Origin: Treponema parvum
GTDB taxonomy: Bacteria > Spirochaetota > Spirochaetia > Treponematales > Treponemataceae
Reading direction: 5' to 3'
NCBI RefSeq assembly: GCF_017893965.1
Contig: NZ_CP054142.1
Location: 1,922,001 to 1,986,000 of the forward strand
Length of the DNA stretch: 64,000 nucleotides
Position 1 is the stretch's first letter; each line of letters starts with the position of its first letter. The notes under the pieces are model-generated. The model searched no databases and was not told the DNA's origin. It saw nothing but the letters and a program-made list of their open reading frames with translations. Shown here in pieces: positions 44,186-53,749 of the stretch. A program made the position numbers and the translations under genes.

Positions 44186-45892
44186 TTATAAATTATTTAA
44201 CTCCGTATATAAATTATCCGGAAGGGGAGGATCCATATCTTGAATATTTTTACCTTTTATAAATCTCGGATATAAAGTCGTTGGCGTTGAAATTACAAGC
44301 TCTATAATTTCCGGAATATCCGATTTAAATTCGAAATTCTCAATCTCGATTTTATCTTCGCTATTCAGTTTTCTATATGAAATCCCATAAGCATTTGATA
44401 ATCGCTCAATATTTGGCACTACATAACTTTCAGATTCTACAGAATGAATACACTTATTGGCAAAATTTCTTTCCTGAAATTCACGAATCATCCCTAGTGA
44501 ATTATTATTGAATACAATAATTTTGACAGGAATATTTTCCCTTGCTAAAAACTGTAATTCCTGAGAATTCATCTGAAAACCACCGTCACCGCAAACACAA
44601 ACGACATATTTTCCGGTCGCATAATAAGCACCGATAGCCGCAGGTATGCCAAAACCCATAGAGGCTAATCCTAGAGACAAAACTACATGTTGTTCTTTTT
44701 TAAGCTTCAAGGCTTGTGCCATATATATTTCATGTTGACCAACATCTGCCGTATATATACATGCTCCATTAACTTTTGATAAAAGGCTTCTAAGAGACAG
44801 ATGATACTCATGAAGGTCATATCCTTCCAATTGGGTTTTTAAAATATTACATATATCAATCCAATTTTTCGTATCAAGCGCTACATCGCATTCCAACAAT
44901 TTATCTAACAAATAACGCAAATCAATAAGTAATTGAATCTCATCAGGCCTTACTCGATAAGACAGTTCATTATTATCGATATCAACTCTAATCAATTTTG
45001 CATTTTTCGCGAAATTTGATCTTTGATTTCCGACCTGTTTTATATCCAGCCTTGCCCCAAATGAAATTATTAAATCTGCTTTCGAAAGAATAAAGTTACT
45101 ATACCGTTTTCCATTATTTCCAATGAAACCGAAATTATATTTATAATCATATTCAAATAAATCGAAGGCGTGCAAACTAAAAACTACAGGAATATGAAAT
45201 TTTTCAATAATTTTTTTAAGTTTATCTCCAAGATTAGAAACCTTTATGCCGTTTCCAACGAGAATGCACGGTCTTTTCGATTCCATTAGCGCTCTTTCAA
45301 TCAATAAACTATATTCACCCGCCTTTACTTTTTCACAATCCGGAATAGAAAAAACATCACACAAATCAACATCTATATCCGCTCTTTGCACATCAGCCGG
45401 CAATTCCAGAACAACAGGACCGGGACGTCCAGACTTTGCCTCATACAATGCTTTCTTAAAATAAAAAGGTACCGCGCTAGGAGCATCTACTAAATAGAAA
45501 GCTTTACAAATCGGAGACATCAATTTTGCAATTGGGATCTCTTGTATTCCCTTTTGACGCATAGGAAACATTCCCTTCATGTCGGAAGTATCAACCTGAC
45601 CTGCAATAAAAATGGAAGGAATAGAATCATAATATGCATCGGCAATCCCTGTTACAAGATTTGTCGCCCCGGGTCCGCCGTTAGAATAAGCAACGGCTAT
45701 TTTTCCAGTTCCTAATCCATACCCGCAAACTGCAAAAGCCGATGCCTGTTCATGGTAATTCAAATGTAAATGCATTTTTTTGTTTTTAGCAGCAGAATCC
45801 ATCAGATGGCATACAACGGCACCTGGATATCCAAACATATCATTTATACCGTTGTCTATGAAAAAATTAATAATATAATCACTAACTTTCAT
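44186..45892 (-). CDS. Acetolactate-synthase-like TPP enzyme
   Basis: A 568-residue protein starting at ATG 45892 (MKVSDYIINFF); an ATG 36 nt earlier lacks a ribosome site and precedes the conserved start. It has the three ILV-type domains. The N-terminal domain carries the catalytic Glu in NYHEQASAFA (Glu48) and SNGGPGATNLVTGIADAY. The C-terminal TPP motif is CGDGGFQMNSQELQFL ending in VFNNNSLGM. In primary metabolism this would be acetolactate synthase, but no ilvN/ilvC neighbour exists. Yersinia YerE, from the same family, attaches a two-carbon unit from pyruvate to a CDP-sugar. The CDP-sugar genes nearby favour such a role. Confidence 0.88.
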   Translation of the reverse strand: MKVSDYIINFFIDNGINDMFGYPGAVVCHLMDSAAKNKKMHLHLNYHEQASAFAVCGYGLGTGKIAVAYSNGGPGATNLVTGIADAYYDSIPSIFIAGQVDTSDMKGMFPMRQKGIQEIPIAKLMSPICKAFYLVDAPSAVPFYFKKALYEAKSGRPGPVVLELPADVQRADIDVDLCDVFSIPDCEKVKAGEYSLLIERALMESKRPCILVGNGIKVSNLGDKLKKIIEKFHIPVVFSLHAFDLFEYDYKYNFGFIGNNGKRYSNFILSKADLIISFGARLDIKQVGNQRSNFAKNAKLIRVDIDNNELSYRVRPDEIQLLIDLRYLLDKLLECDVALDTKNWIDICNILKTQLEGYDLHEYHLSLRSLLSKVNGACIYTADVGQHEIYMAQALKLKKEQHVVLSLGLASMGFGIPAAIGAYYATGKYVVCVCGDGGFQMNSQELQFLARENIPVKIIVFNNNSLGMIREFQERNFANKCIHSVESESYVVPNIERLSNAYGISYRKLNSEDKIEIENFEFKSDIPEIIELVISTPTTLYPRFIKGKNIQDMDPPLPDNLYTELNNL

Positions 45893-45978
45893 TCTATAGA
45901 AACCTCTTTTACGCAGATAATTAATCATATATTTATTTTTTAATCATGGAAAGAGATTTTCAAAATATTCTATGGAAA

Positions 45979-47304
45979 TCAATTTTTACACATTTTCATA
46001 TTTTGCTTTAAAAATTTAATAGTAAAAACAGGTAGAAAAATAACACCAAGCATCTGACAACATACCGTTGCGAAGCAAACTCCTGTAACTCCAAATCCTA
46101 AATACTTAGCAAAAATAATAGACAAGGGAACATTTAAAATAGCCCCTATTATGGAAATACTAAGTTGCCCGTTTATATAGCTAACTCCATTCAAAAAAAT
46201 TGAGAATACCCCTGTAAACATTTCAGTACCGATTAATATAGCCATAGTCAAAATCAGATATGGAGGAAAATCAAGTTCTTTTTTTAACCAAATCTTTGTC
46301 AATGGAATAAAAATATGATATAGAATTATAAGCCCAATAATACCACACCCCAATAATACCAGTTGCACATTTATACTTTTCTTTATCCATACATAATTTT
46401 TCTTTTCATTTTCAATTGTATATTTCGACCAAAAAGGTACCAATAATGCAACAAACAAAGAATTAACTATGGAAAACAAATTCCTAGTTATCGCATATGG
46501 CGTTACCTGCTCAGGAGAATAAAGGTGTGTAATAATTATACTGTCGGTCATAAATAATAATATTCCGCAAATTTGTAAAAAAAACAATTTTACTCCATAG
46601 TTAAAAATGGAATTTATATACCTTTTATCAAAGCTGTTAAAACTGGGAATATATTCCTTATATCTTTTCCATATATAGCTAACAACAAATAAATTAACCA
46701 CTATTCCGGAACTAGAATAAAGTAGCGCCATCTGGCTTATTGTTCTATTCTCTTCACTAATAATTTTTTTGAAAAGAAATACGCCAAATAAATTAAAAAT
46801 TTGAACTACAAAATTTATTATCGGTACTATTTCCGATTTTTGATTTGCATATAGGATAGAATTTGTAAGACCAAAAACAAAATTTAAGCATAAAAATATT
46901 AAAATTATAAAGACAGCCGGTTTTATTACTACGTCAGTATTAAAGACACTATTCCAATTTATAAAATATGAAAATATCAATAAAATAACACAAAGAATTG
47001 ATACACTTGATAAAAGGGTTATATATGCAGTAGACGATATGCTGTTTATTTCTTTTTTATCATTTTTTACCAGCGATTTTCCCAATAAATTTCTAAAGCC
47101 GCCGCCTATACCAAAATCAAAAATCGTTAGCCAATTCAATACCGAAAGCATAGTAACCCATACCCCATACTTTTCGACACCCAAAAACGATAAAACCAAA
47201 GGTGTATAAAAAAAACTAACCAACACCAAACAAGGCTTCAATAATATATTGAGAAAAATACTTTTTATTAATTTCTTATTATTTTTAACACCCCCAAAAA
47301 GCAT
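45979..47304 (-). CDS. Wzx-type polysaccharide repeat-unit flippase
   Basis: A 441-residue protein with about twelve membrane segments and the start of a polysaccharide transporter (KPCLVLVSFFYTPLVLSFLG, then EKYGVWVTMLSVLNWLTIFD). It would flip lipid-linked repeat units across the inner membrane for the polymerase at 36336. Very AT-rich. No clear ribosome site; it starts 9 nt after the rfbH stop. Confidence 0.88.
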   Translation of the reverse strand: MLFGGVKNNKKLIKSIFLNILLKPCLVLVSFFYTPLVLSFLGVEKYGVWVTMLSVLNWLTIFDFGIGGGFRNLLGKSLVKNDKKEINSISSTAYITLLSSVSILCVILLIFSYFINWNSVFNTDVVIKPAVFIILIFLCLNFVFGLTNSILYANQKSEIVPIINFVVQIFNLFGVFLFKKIISEENRTISQMALLYSSSGIVVNLFVVSYIWKRYKEYIPSFNSFDKRYINSIFNYGVKLFFLQICGILLFMTDSIIITHLYSPEQVTPYAITRNLFSIVNSLFVALLVPFWSKYTIENEKKNYVWIKKSINVQLVLLGCGIIGLIILYHIFIPLTKIWLKKELDFPPYLILTMAILIGTEMFTGVFSIFLNGVSYINGQLSISIIGAILNVPLSIIFAKYLGFGVTGVCFATVCCQMLGVIFLPVFTIKFLKQNMKMCKN

Positions 47305-47313
47305 AAAAAATTA

Positions 47314-48642
47314 TTATCTTTGCCTAATGACATTTATCATCTTATCCAACATCCGATCGGTCATGCCGGGATACACGCCGATCCAAAATGTGTCATACAT
47401 AATCCTGTCGGTCACATCCAGCGTACCGCTTATCCTGTAACCTTTCCCGCTTAAACGCATTTGATCGAAGCACGGATGGCGCACAAGATTTCCGGCAAAA
47501 AGAGCACGCGTTTGGATGTTCGCCGCTTCAATCTTTTTTACGAGTTCGGTCCTGTTCGTGCCTGGCTTGCACGTTATTAAAAAACCGAACCAACTCGGAT
47601 CGCTTGAAGCGGCGGGTTCGGGAAGTATGAGCTTGTCTTCCAACCCCGCAAGTCCGTCTTTCAGACGCTTCCAGTTATACTTTCGTCGTTCAACGAATGT
47701 CGGAAATTTTTTAAGCTGCGCACAGCCGATCGCAGCCTGCATATCTGTCGCTTTAAGATTATAGCCGAAGTGGCTGTACGTATATTTATGATCGTATCCG
47801 AACGGAAGTTCTCCATACTGCCCGTCAAAACGATGGCCGCACTTATTATCCACTCCGCTCGGGCAAATACAGTCGCGCCCCCAATCGCGCAAAGATCTAA
47901 TAATCCTATGCAGCAGCGGATTGCGAGTATACACGGCACCGCCCTCGCCCATCGTCATGTGATGCGGCGGATAAAAACTCGATGTGCCTATATCGCCGAC
48001 GGTTCCGGTCTTATACGCCTTCCCGTCAATCGTGTATTCTGAGCCGAGCGCATCGCAGTTATCTTCTATAAGCCAAAGATTATGCTTTGCACAAAACTCT
48101 TTTACCGCTTTTAAGTCAAACGGATTTCCGAGCGTATGCGCAATCATTACAGCTTTTGTCTTAGGCGACAAAGCATCTTCAAGCTTTGTCACGTCAATGT
48201 TGTACTGCGGAATCGTGACATCGACAAAAACGGGAACCGCGCCGTATTGAATGATCGGCGTTACCGTTGTAGGGAATCCGCAGGCTACGGTGATCACTTC
48301 GTCTCCACGTTTCAACTGACGTTCTTTTAAAAGCGGCGATGTAAGCGCCATAAATGCACAAAGATTGGCGCTTGACCCTGAATTGACGAGAGAGCAAAAC
48401 GGAACGTCGAGATACTTTGCAAGCTGCGCTTCAAATTGATCCGTGTAGCGTCCGCTCGTAAGCCAAAATTCAAGGGAGCTGTCCACAAGATTCACCATTT
48501 CGTTTTCGTCGAACACGCGGCTTGCATAGCTGATACGGTCGCCGTCCTTGTATTCCGGCCTTACCATAAATTTTTTGTAATATTCTTTTACGGCAGAAAT
48601 AATCTGCTCTGCTGCCTGTTTTTTTGTGCTATCTTCAAACAT
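47314..48642 (-). CDS. rfbH: CDP-6-deoxy-4-hexulose-3-dehydrase (E1)
   Basis: A 442-residue PMP/[2Fe-2S] enzyme that removes the 3-hydroxyl of CDP-4-keto-6-deoxyglucose on the way to 3,6-dideoxyhexoses. The usual PLP lysine is replaced by His (FYPPHHMTMGEGG, His227), as in E1. The cluster cysteines are visible as CICPSGVDNKC (Cys258, 260, 268), with an earlier Cys at 196. E1 needs a reductase (E3, DdhD/AscD type), which is not in this window. Ribosome site aggag lies before ATG 48642. Confidence 0.94.
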   Translation of the reverse strand: MFEDSTKKQAAEQIISAVKEYYKKFMVRPEYKDGDRISYASRVFDENEMVNLVDSSLEFWLTSGRYTDQFEAQLAKYLDVPFCSLVNSGSSANLCAFMALTSPLLKERQLKRGDEVITVACGFPTTVTPIIQYGAVPVFVDVTIPQYNIDVTKLEDALSPKTKAVMIAHTLGNPFDLKAVKEFCAKHNLWLIEDNCDALGSEYTIDGKAYKTGTVGDIGTSSFYPPHHMTMGEGGAVYTRNPLLHRIIRSLRDWGRDCICPSGVDNKCGHRFDGQYGELPFGYDHKYTYSHFGYNLKATDMQAAIGCAQLKKFPTFVERRKYNWKRLKDGLAGLEDKLILPEPAASSDPSWFGFLITCKPGTNRTELVKKIEAANIQTRALFAGNLVRHPCFDQMRLSGKGYRISGTLDVTDRIMYDTFWIGVYPGMTDRMLDKMINVIRQR

Positions 48643-48643
48643 A

Positions 48644-49702
48644 CTACTCCTCGAAATATTCCTTTATCTGTTTATCCGTCATTTCTTTTGCAGAATTTCC
48701 GCTTGCAACGGATTTTTGCCATTCGACGATTTTTTCCACTGCCGTCCGCACGCTCCATTTCGGGTACCAACCTAGGACGGCTTTGGCTTTTGAGCAGTCA
48801 AGTTTCAAAAAATTAGCTTCGTGTGGAGCATCGGCTTCTTCTATGGTTTTCCAAGATGCACCGCACCCCCACGTATCGCAGAATAAATCCGCAAGCCCAC
48901 CCGTCGTAACGCAGCTTTCATCGTCCGGTCCGAAGTTATAGCTTCCGCTGTATTTTTTCTTGTCTTCGGATTGCTTTTCGGCAAGCATAAGATATCCGCG
49001 CAAACATTCAAGAACATGCTGATACGGGCGTATGCTGTTTGAATTGCGAAGTATTATCTCTTTGCCGTTTTCTACGGCGCGGATACAGTCCGGAATAATC
49101 CTATCCGGCGCATAGTCGCCGCCGCCTATGACATTGCCGCTGCGGGCAGTGCTTATCGCTGCGCTGTTTTGTTCTTTAAAAAACGAATTTTTATAGCTGT
49201 AGGTAACCAACTCGGAACAGGATTTCGAATTTGAATACGGATCATAGCCGCACAACTCTTCGTTTTCGCGGTAACCCCATGCCCATTCTCTATTGAGATA
49301 GACTTTATCTGTAGTAACATTTACAAACGATTTTACGCTCGGCGCAGATCGGACGGCTTCAAGAACATTTACCGTACCCATCACATTTGTTTCATATGTC
49401 ACGATCGGCTCCTTATAGCTCGTACGAACAATCGGTTGGGCGGCCAAGTGAAAGACAATATCCGGCCGAAAAGCGTTTACCTCATCGCGAAGCTTCACTC
49501 CGTCGCGGATGTCGCCGATTATACTGTCGATATCGTTTACAGTCCCGGTTGATACGAAGAGGCTCGGTATGGTTGGCGGTTCAAGAGAATACCCCTTAAT
49601 ACGTGCCCTAGCGTTAATTAAAATACGGCAGAGCCATGTCCCTTTAAAGCCCGTATGTCCTGTTATAAATACCTTCTTTCCGTCATAAAACGACAAATCC
49701 AT
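48644..49702 (-). CDS. rfbG: CDP-glucose 4,6-dehydratase
   Basis: Forms CDP-4-keto-6-deoxyglucose. It is an extended SDR: VFITGHTGFKGTWLCRIL binds NAD, HLAAQPIVRTSY is a family motif, and YSNSKSCSELV carries the Tyr/Lys pair. Start chosen at ATG 49702 (MDLSFYDG), 2 nt after the rfbF stop. The open frame to 49795 overlaps rfbF and is basic and unconserved. About 352 residues. Confidence 0.94.
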   Translation of the reverse strand: MDLSFYDGKKVFITGHTGFKGTWLCRILINARARIKGYSLEPPTIPSLFVSTGTVNDIDSIIGDIRDGVKLRDEVNAFRPDIVFHLAAQPIVRTSYKEPIVTYETNVMGTVNVLEAVRSAPSVKSFVNVTTDKVYLNREWAWGYRENEELCGYDPYSNSKSCSELVTYSYKNSFFKEQNSAAISTARSGNVIGGGDYAPDRIIPDCIRAVENGKEIILRNSNSIRPYQHVLECLRGYLMLAEKQSEDKKKYSGSYNFGPDDESCVTTGGLADLFCDTWGCGASWKTIEEADAPHEANFLKLDCSKAKAVLGWYPKWSVRTAVEKIVEWQKSVASGNSAKEMTDKQIKEYFEE

Positions 49703-49704
49703 GA

Positions 49705-50478
49705 TCAGTCTTTCCAAATTTTCCACGGAGCACTGCCGCTTGCCCAAAGCCGTTCGAGTTTTTCTTTTTCTCGCAGTGTATCCATGCACTGCCAAAAACC
49801 GCGATGAATATATGCGTTCAGTTGATTATCCAGAACGAGCGATTTTAACGGTGTCTGTTCAAAAACGGTCGCATCTCCTTCAATATAATTAATCACTTCG
49901 GGCTCACACACCATAAAACCGACATTAATAAGGTCTCCGTCTTCATCGTCTTTTTCTCGGAATGCTTTTACGGTCCCGTCCGCAACTTCAACGACTCCCT
50001 TATTTTGACCTAAATTGTAGCATGTCATCGTTGCAAGTTTTCCGGATTTTTTATGTGACGCAAGCAGCGCCGCCATATCGATATTGCCGACGGCATCGCC
50101 GTAAGTAAGCATAAACGGTTGATTTTCGATATATTCTTTTATGCGTTTAACTCGTCCGCCTGTCATCGTCCGTAAACCGGTATCGACAATGGTGACTTTC
50201 CAATCGTCTTTCGGTTTGTTATGGAATATGCATGCATTATCCTGCATATCAAACGTAACGTCGCTGTTATAGAGAAAATAGTTTGAAAAATATTCTTTGA
50301 TGATATGCTGTTTGTATCCGGCACAGATAATGAATTCTTTAAAACCATGAGCCGCGTAGATCTTCATTATGTGCACAATGATCGGAAGCTCCCCGATTTC
50401 GATCATCGGTTTCGGCTTGAGATGAGATTCTTCGCTGATCCGAGTTCCGTAACCTCCGGCTAAAATAACGACTTTCAT
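49705..50478 (-). CDS. rfbF: Glucose-1-phosphate cytidylyltransferase
   Basis: Makes CDP-glucose from CTP and glucose-1-phosphate. It is a 257-residue nucleotidyltransferase with ILAGGYGTRISEESHLKPKP, MIEIGELPIIVHIMKIY and LTYGDAVGNID. It is the first gene of the polysaccharide locus (rfbF-G-H), with a candidate promoter just upstream. Confidence 0.95.
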   Translation of the reverse strand: MKVVILAGGYGTRISEESHLKPKPMIEIGELPIIVHIMKIYAAHGFKEFIICAGYKQHIIKEYFSNYFLYNSDVTFDMQDNACIFHNKPKDDWKVTIVDTGLRTMTGGRVKRIKEYIENQPFMLTYGDAVGNIDMAALLASHKKSGKLATMTCYNLGQNKGVVEVADGTVKAFREKDDEDGDLINVGFMVCEPEVINYIEGDATVFEQTPLKSLVLDNQLNAYIHRGFWQCMDTLREKEKLERLWASGSAPWKIWKD

Positions 50479-50842
50479 AAATCAGCGGGTCCTCGTTTCG
50501 TTTGATTTTATAAACTACTATATCAACAAGCTTCAATTTTGTAAAGTTACACATTATACGTACACAAAAATCAAGTTTAAACAATCAGAATTAATATTCC
50601 CTGATAAAATACAATCTTTGCCCTTTCCACCGATTTCACTGCAACCTTTTTTTTAAATCGGTGTCAAATATAAAAAGGGTATCCGTTAAAGGAATTGTAG
50701 GCTATAATTAATTTTTAAAATGCGTCACTTAAGAAAACCTTCAGCTTTAGGGGACAAGCATTTTGTGAAAATCTTTGTCGATACCCGCAAAATCGTTAAA
50801 AAAATTATTCTATGAAATCTAAAAAACACGGGAGAAATACTG
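50479..50842. promoter_or_regulatory. Divergent intergenic region with promoter for the polysaccharide locus
   Basis: Leftward: TTGAAG (50536-50531), 18-nt spacer and TATAAA (50512-50507) lie before rfbF. Rightward: a TATAAT at 50703-50708 has no good -35 and could serve the acyl-CoA synthetase gene. A 9-bp inverted repeat caccgattt/aaatcggtg (50628-50636 with 50655-50663) has no T run. No ORF is evident in these 364 nt. Confidence 0.45.
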
Positions 50843-52513
50843 ATGAACCTATACAAGGAATACATAACGGAAGCTCGAGATTTTAAAACTTATGAGGATC
50901 TAAAAGAAAATTTTAAGATAAAGACGCCTGAAAATTTCAACTTCAGTTACGACATAGTCGACCGTTATGCGCGTGAAGCCCCTGAAAAAAGAGCGCTTGT
51001 GTGGTGCGACGACAATGAAGAAAAAATCTTTACCTTTGCGCAAATGTCCGCGGCTTCTAAAAAAACCGCACAGTTTTTATCCGCCCACGGAATAAAAAAA
51101 GGCGACGCCGTAATGCTCGTCCTAAGGCGAAGATACGAGTTTTGGTACTTTATGCTCGCGCTGCATCGGATCGGCGCGATGGCGGTTCCTTCCACCGTTC
51201 TCTTGCTTCAGCCGGATATAGAATACAGAAATAACGCTGCAGCCATAAAGATGATCGTTTCGCTTGACGATGAAGACGTGCAAAATGAAATCGAAAAGGC
51301 TATGCCCAATTCCCCTACGGTAAAATCGCTCGTAACTATCGGGAAGGCAAGAGAGGGCTGGATATGCTTTTCACAAGAATTTGAAAAATATCCCGAAGAT
51401 TTTCCCCGCCCCCAAGGCGATAAGGCCACGCACAACGAAGATCCCATGCTCCTTTATTTTACTTCGGGAACTTCAGGCTATCCTAAAATGGTTGCCCATA
51501 ATTTTTTGTATCCGCTCGGCCACATAATAACCGCCAAGTATTGGCAAAACGTTATCGACGACGGACTGCATCTTTCCATAGCCGAAACAGGCTGGGGAAA
51601 AGCCGTCTGGGGAAAATTATACGGTCAATGGCTGGCAGGATCGGCGGTATTCACCTTTGACATGCTGGCCTTTAAACCAGACGTCATACTTCACAAAATC
51701 GAAAAATATAAGGTCAACACCTTTTGCGCTCCGCCGACAATATACCGCTATCTTATAAGGCGTGATCTTAAAAAATATGATCTGTCTTCGCTTAAATACT
51801 GCGTAACTGCAGGCGAAGCCCTAAACCCTGAAGTATTTGACCGCTTTTACGAGCAGACGGGAATAAAAATGTTTGAAGCTTACGGTCAAACCGAAAGCAC
51901 GGTCATTTGCGGAAATTTCCCCGGCATGACGCCTAAGCCCGGTTCCATGGGCAAACCTGCGCCGGGATATGAAGTTGCCGTAGTGGATCCCGACGGGCAG
52001 CCCTGCAAACCCGGTGAAACGGGTGAAATAGTCATCAATTTAAAAAACAATCATCCGTTCGGGCTTTTTACAGGATACTTCAAAGACAAACAGTTGACGG
52101 AAGAAGTTTTTAAAAGCGGCTGGTATCATACGAAGGATACTGCAAAGATGGACGAAGACGGTTTTATCTGGTTTATAGGTCGAAATGACGATATAATAAA
52201 GAGCGCGGGATACAGAATAAGTCCGTTCGAAGTTGAAAGCGTTTTGCAAAAACATCCGGCCGTACTCGAGTGCGCCGTTACGGGCGTTTCGGACATAAGG
52301 CGCGGACAGCTTGTAAAAGCGACGGTGGTTTTGTCAGCCGGATATGAGGCTACGAAAAAGCTGGAACTTGATCTGCAGGATTTTGTCAAACATCATACGG
52401 CTCCGTATAAAAGGCCGCGCGTAATAGAGTTTGTAAGCGAACTTCCTAAGACGATCAGCGGCAAAATCCGCCGCGTTGAAATAAGAGAAAAAGATACTGA
52501 AAAGGAAGTTTAA
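50843..52513 (+). CDS. AMP-forming acyl-CoA synthetase (acetyl/medium-chain type)
   Basis: A 556-residue ANL-superfamily ligase that activates a carboxylate as acyl-AMP and then acyl-CoA. Core motifs are in order: YFTSGTSGYPKMVAH, ETGWGKAVWGKLYGQW, YGQTESTV, YHTKDTAKMDEDGFIWFIGR, then SAGYRISPFEVE and the C-terminal lysine in KTISGKIRR. The layout matches MACS/acyl-CoA synthetases rather than classical Acs. Substrate is undetermined. Ribosome site ggag lies before ATG 50843; aroC follows after 25 nt. Confidence 0.93.
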   Translation: MNLYKEYITEARDFKTYEDLKENFKIKTPENFNFSYDIVDRYAREAPEKRALVWCDDNEEKIFTFAQMSAASKKTAQFLSAHGIKKGDAVMLVLRRRYEFWYFMLALHRIGAMAVPSTVLLLQPDIEYRNNAAAIKMIVSLDDEDVQNEIEKAMPNSPTVKSLVTIGKAREGWICFSQEFEKYPEDFPRPQGDKATHNEDPMLLYFTSGTSGYPKMVAHNFLYPLGHIITAKYWQNVIDDGLHLSIAETGWGKAVWGKLYGQWLAGSAVFTFDMLAFKPDVILHKIEKYKVNTFCAPPTIYRYLIRRDLKKYDLSSLKYCVTAGEALNPEVFDRFYEQTGIKMFEAYGQTESTVICGNFPGMTPKPGSMGKPAPGYEVAVVDPDGQPCKPGETGEIVINLKNNHPFGLFTGYFKDKQLTEEVFKSGWYHTKDTAKMDEDGFIWFIGRNDDIIKSAGYRISPFEVESVLQKHPAVLECAVTGVSDIRRGQLVKATVVLSAGYEATKKLELDLQDFVKHHTAPYKRPRVIEFVSELPKTISGKIRRVEIREKDTEKEV

Positions 52514-52538
52514 GTTTTGCGCCGCACAGGGAGAGTTC

Positions 52539-53639
52539 ATGAGCGGAAACACATTCGGAACGGTTTTCAGAGTAACCACGTTCGGAGAAAGTCACGGGGA
52601 AGCGTTGGGAGTTGTGATAGACGGTTGTCCCGCAGGTCTTAAAATAGATGTAAAACACATTCAAAAAGCTCTGAATCGCCGTCGTCCGGGAGCCGCGGCC
52701 GACGGCAAGCCGAACGCCGCCGTAACAGAAAGAAAAGAAGACGACGAGGTAGAAATACTCAGCGGCGTTTTTAACGGTGTGTCGCAGGGAACTCCCATTT
52801 CTCTTTTAATACGGAACAAATCTCATAAGTCAAACGATTACGCCGATATTGCAAATACGTTTCGGCCGGGGCACGCAGATTTTACTTATTACGCAAAATA
52901 CGGAACGCGCGACTGGCGCGGCGGCGGCAGATCCAGCGGAAGAGAGACGGCGGCGAGAGTTGCCGCGGGAGCCGTTGCACAGCTTTTGCTCGAAAAAGAA
53001 GGAATAAAAGTTACGGCTTTTACGCTCAAAGCCGCCGGAATTCAATGCAAAAAAATCGACTTTGACGATATTGAAAAAAATCCTCTGAGAGCTGCCGATT
53101 GCGCCGCCGCCGCCGAAATGGAAGCAAAAATCAAACATCTCAAAGAAACGGGAGACAGCGCAGGCGGAATTATCGAATGCGTAGTAAAAGGAGCGCCTGC
53201 CGGATTGGGCGAACCTGTTTTTGACAAATTGGATGCAGAGATCGCAAAGGCGATCCTTTCAATAGGCGCCGTAAAAGGCATAGAATTCGGAGAAGGCTTT
53301 CATGTTGCGGACATGACGGGCAGTCAAAATAACGATCCTATGCGAACAGGATCTATGCCCGATTTGATAAGTTTTGAAACAAATAATTCAGGCGGAATAT
53401 TGGGCGGAATTTCAAACGGAAATGAAATTGTCTTCCGCGCCGCGATAAAACCCGTTCCGAGTATTTTCAAACCGCAAAGGACAATAACCGTAAAAGAAGG
53501 CAAGATCGAAAATACCGACTTAGTGATCGAGGGGCGCCACGATGTGTGCATATGTCCGCGCATAGTTCCGGTAATTGAAGCGATGACCTATATCGTGCTC
53601 GCGGATATGTATTTGAGAAACGGATGCACAAAGACATGA
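52539..53639 (+). CDS. aroC: Chorismate synthase
   Basis: The last step of the shikimate pathway, converting 5-enolpyruvylshikimate-3-phosphate to chorismate with reduced FMN. At 366 residues it is normal length. FGTVFRVTTFGESHGEALG, RRRPGAAADGK and YGTRDWRGGGRSSGRETAAR are the family signatures. Ribosome site ggga lies before ATG 52539. The convergent gap to 53750 holds no clear terminator. Confidence 0.97.
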   Translation: MSGNTFGTVFRVTTFGESHGEALGVVIDGCPAGLKIDVKHIQKALNRRRPGAAADGKPNAAVTERKEDDEVEILSGVFNGVSQGTPISLLIRNKSHKSNDYADIANTFRPGHADFTYYAKYGTRDWRGGGRSSGRETAARVAAGAVAQLLLEKEGIKVTAFTLKAAGIQCKKIDFDDIEKNPLRAADCAAAAEMEAKIKHLKETGDSAGGIIECVVKGAPAGLGEPVFDKLDAEIAKAILSIGAVKGIEFGEGFHVADMTGSQNNDPMRTGSMPDLISFETNNSGGILGGISNGNEIVFRAAIKPVPSIFKPQRTITVKEGKIENTDLVIEGRHDVCICPRIVPVIEAMTYIVLADMYLRNGCTKT

Positions 53640-53749
53640 TCGAATTCCGATAAAATTCTTCCGGCTCTGTAATTCCGTCGCCGGCGCGGCAGCGCATACG
53701 GTAATTAGCGATGTGTCGGCTCTGCCGGAATTCGCCTCCCCCGTCTTCC

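Noticed and set aside
50628-50663. Inverted repeat caccgattt/aaatcggtg as a terminator
   Set aside because: No T run on either side, and it lies between divergent genes where no terminator is expected.
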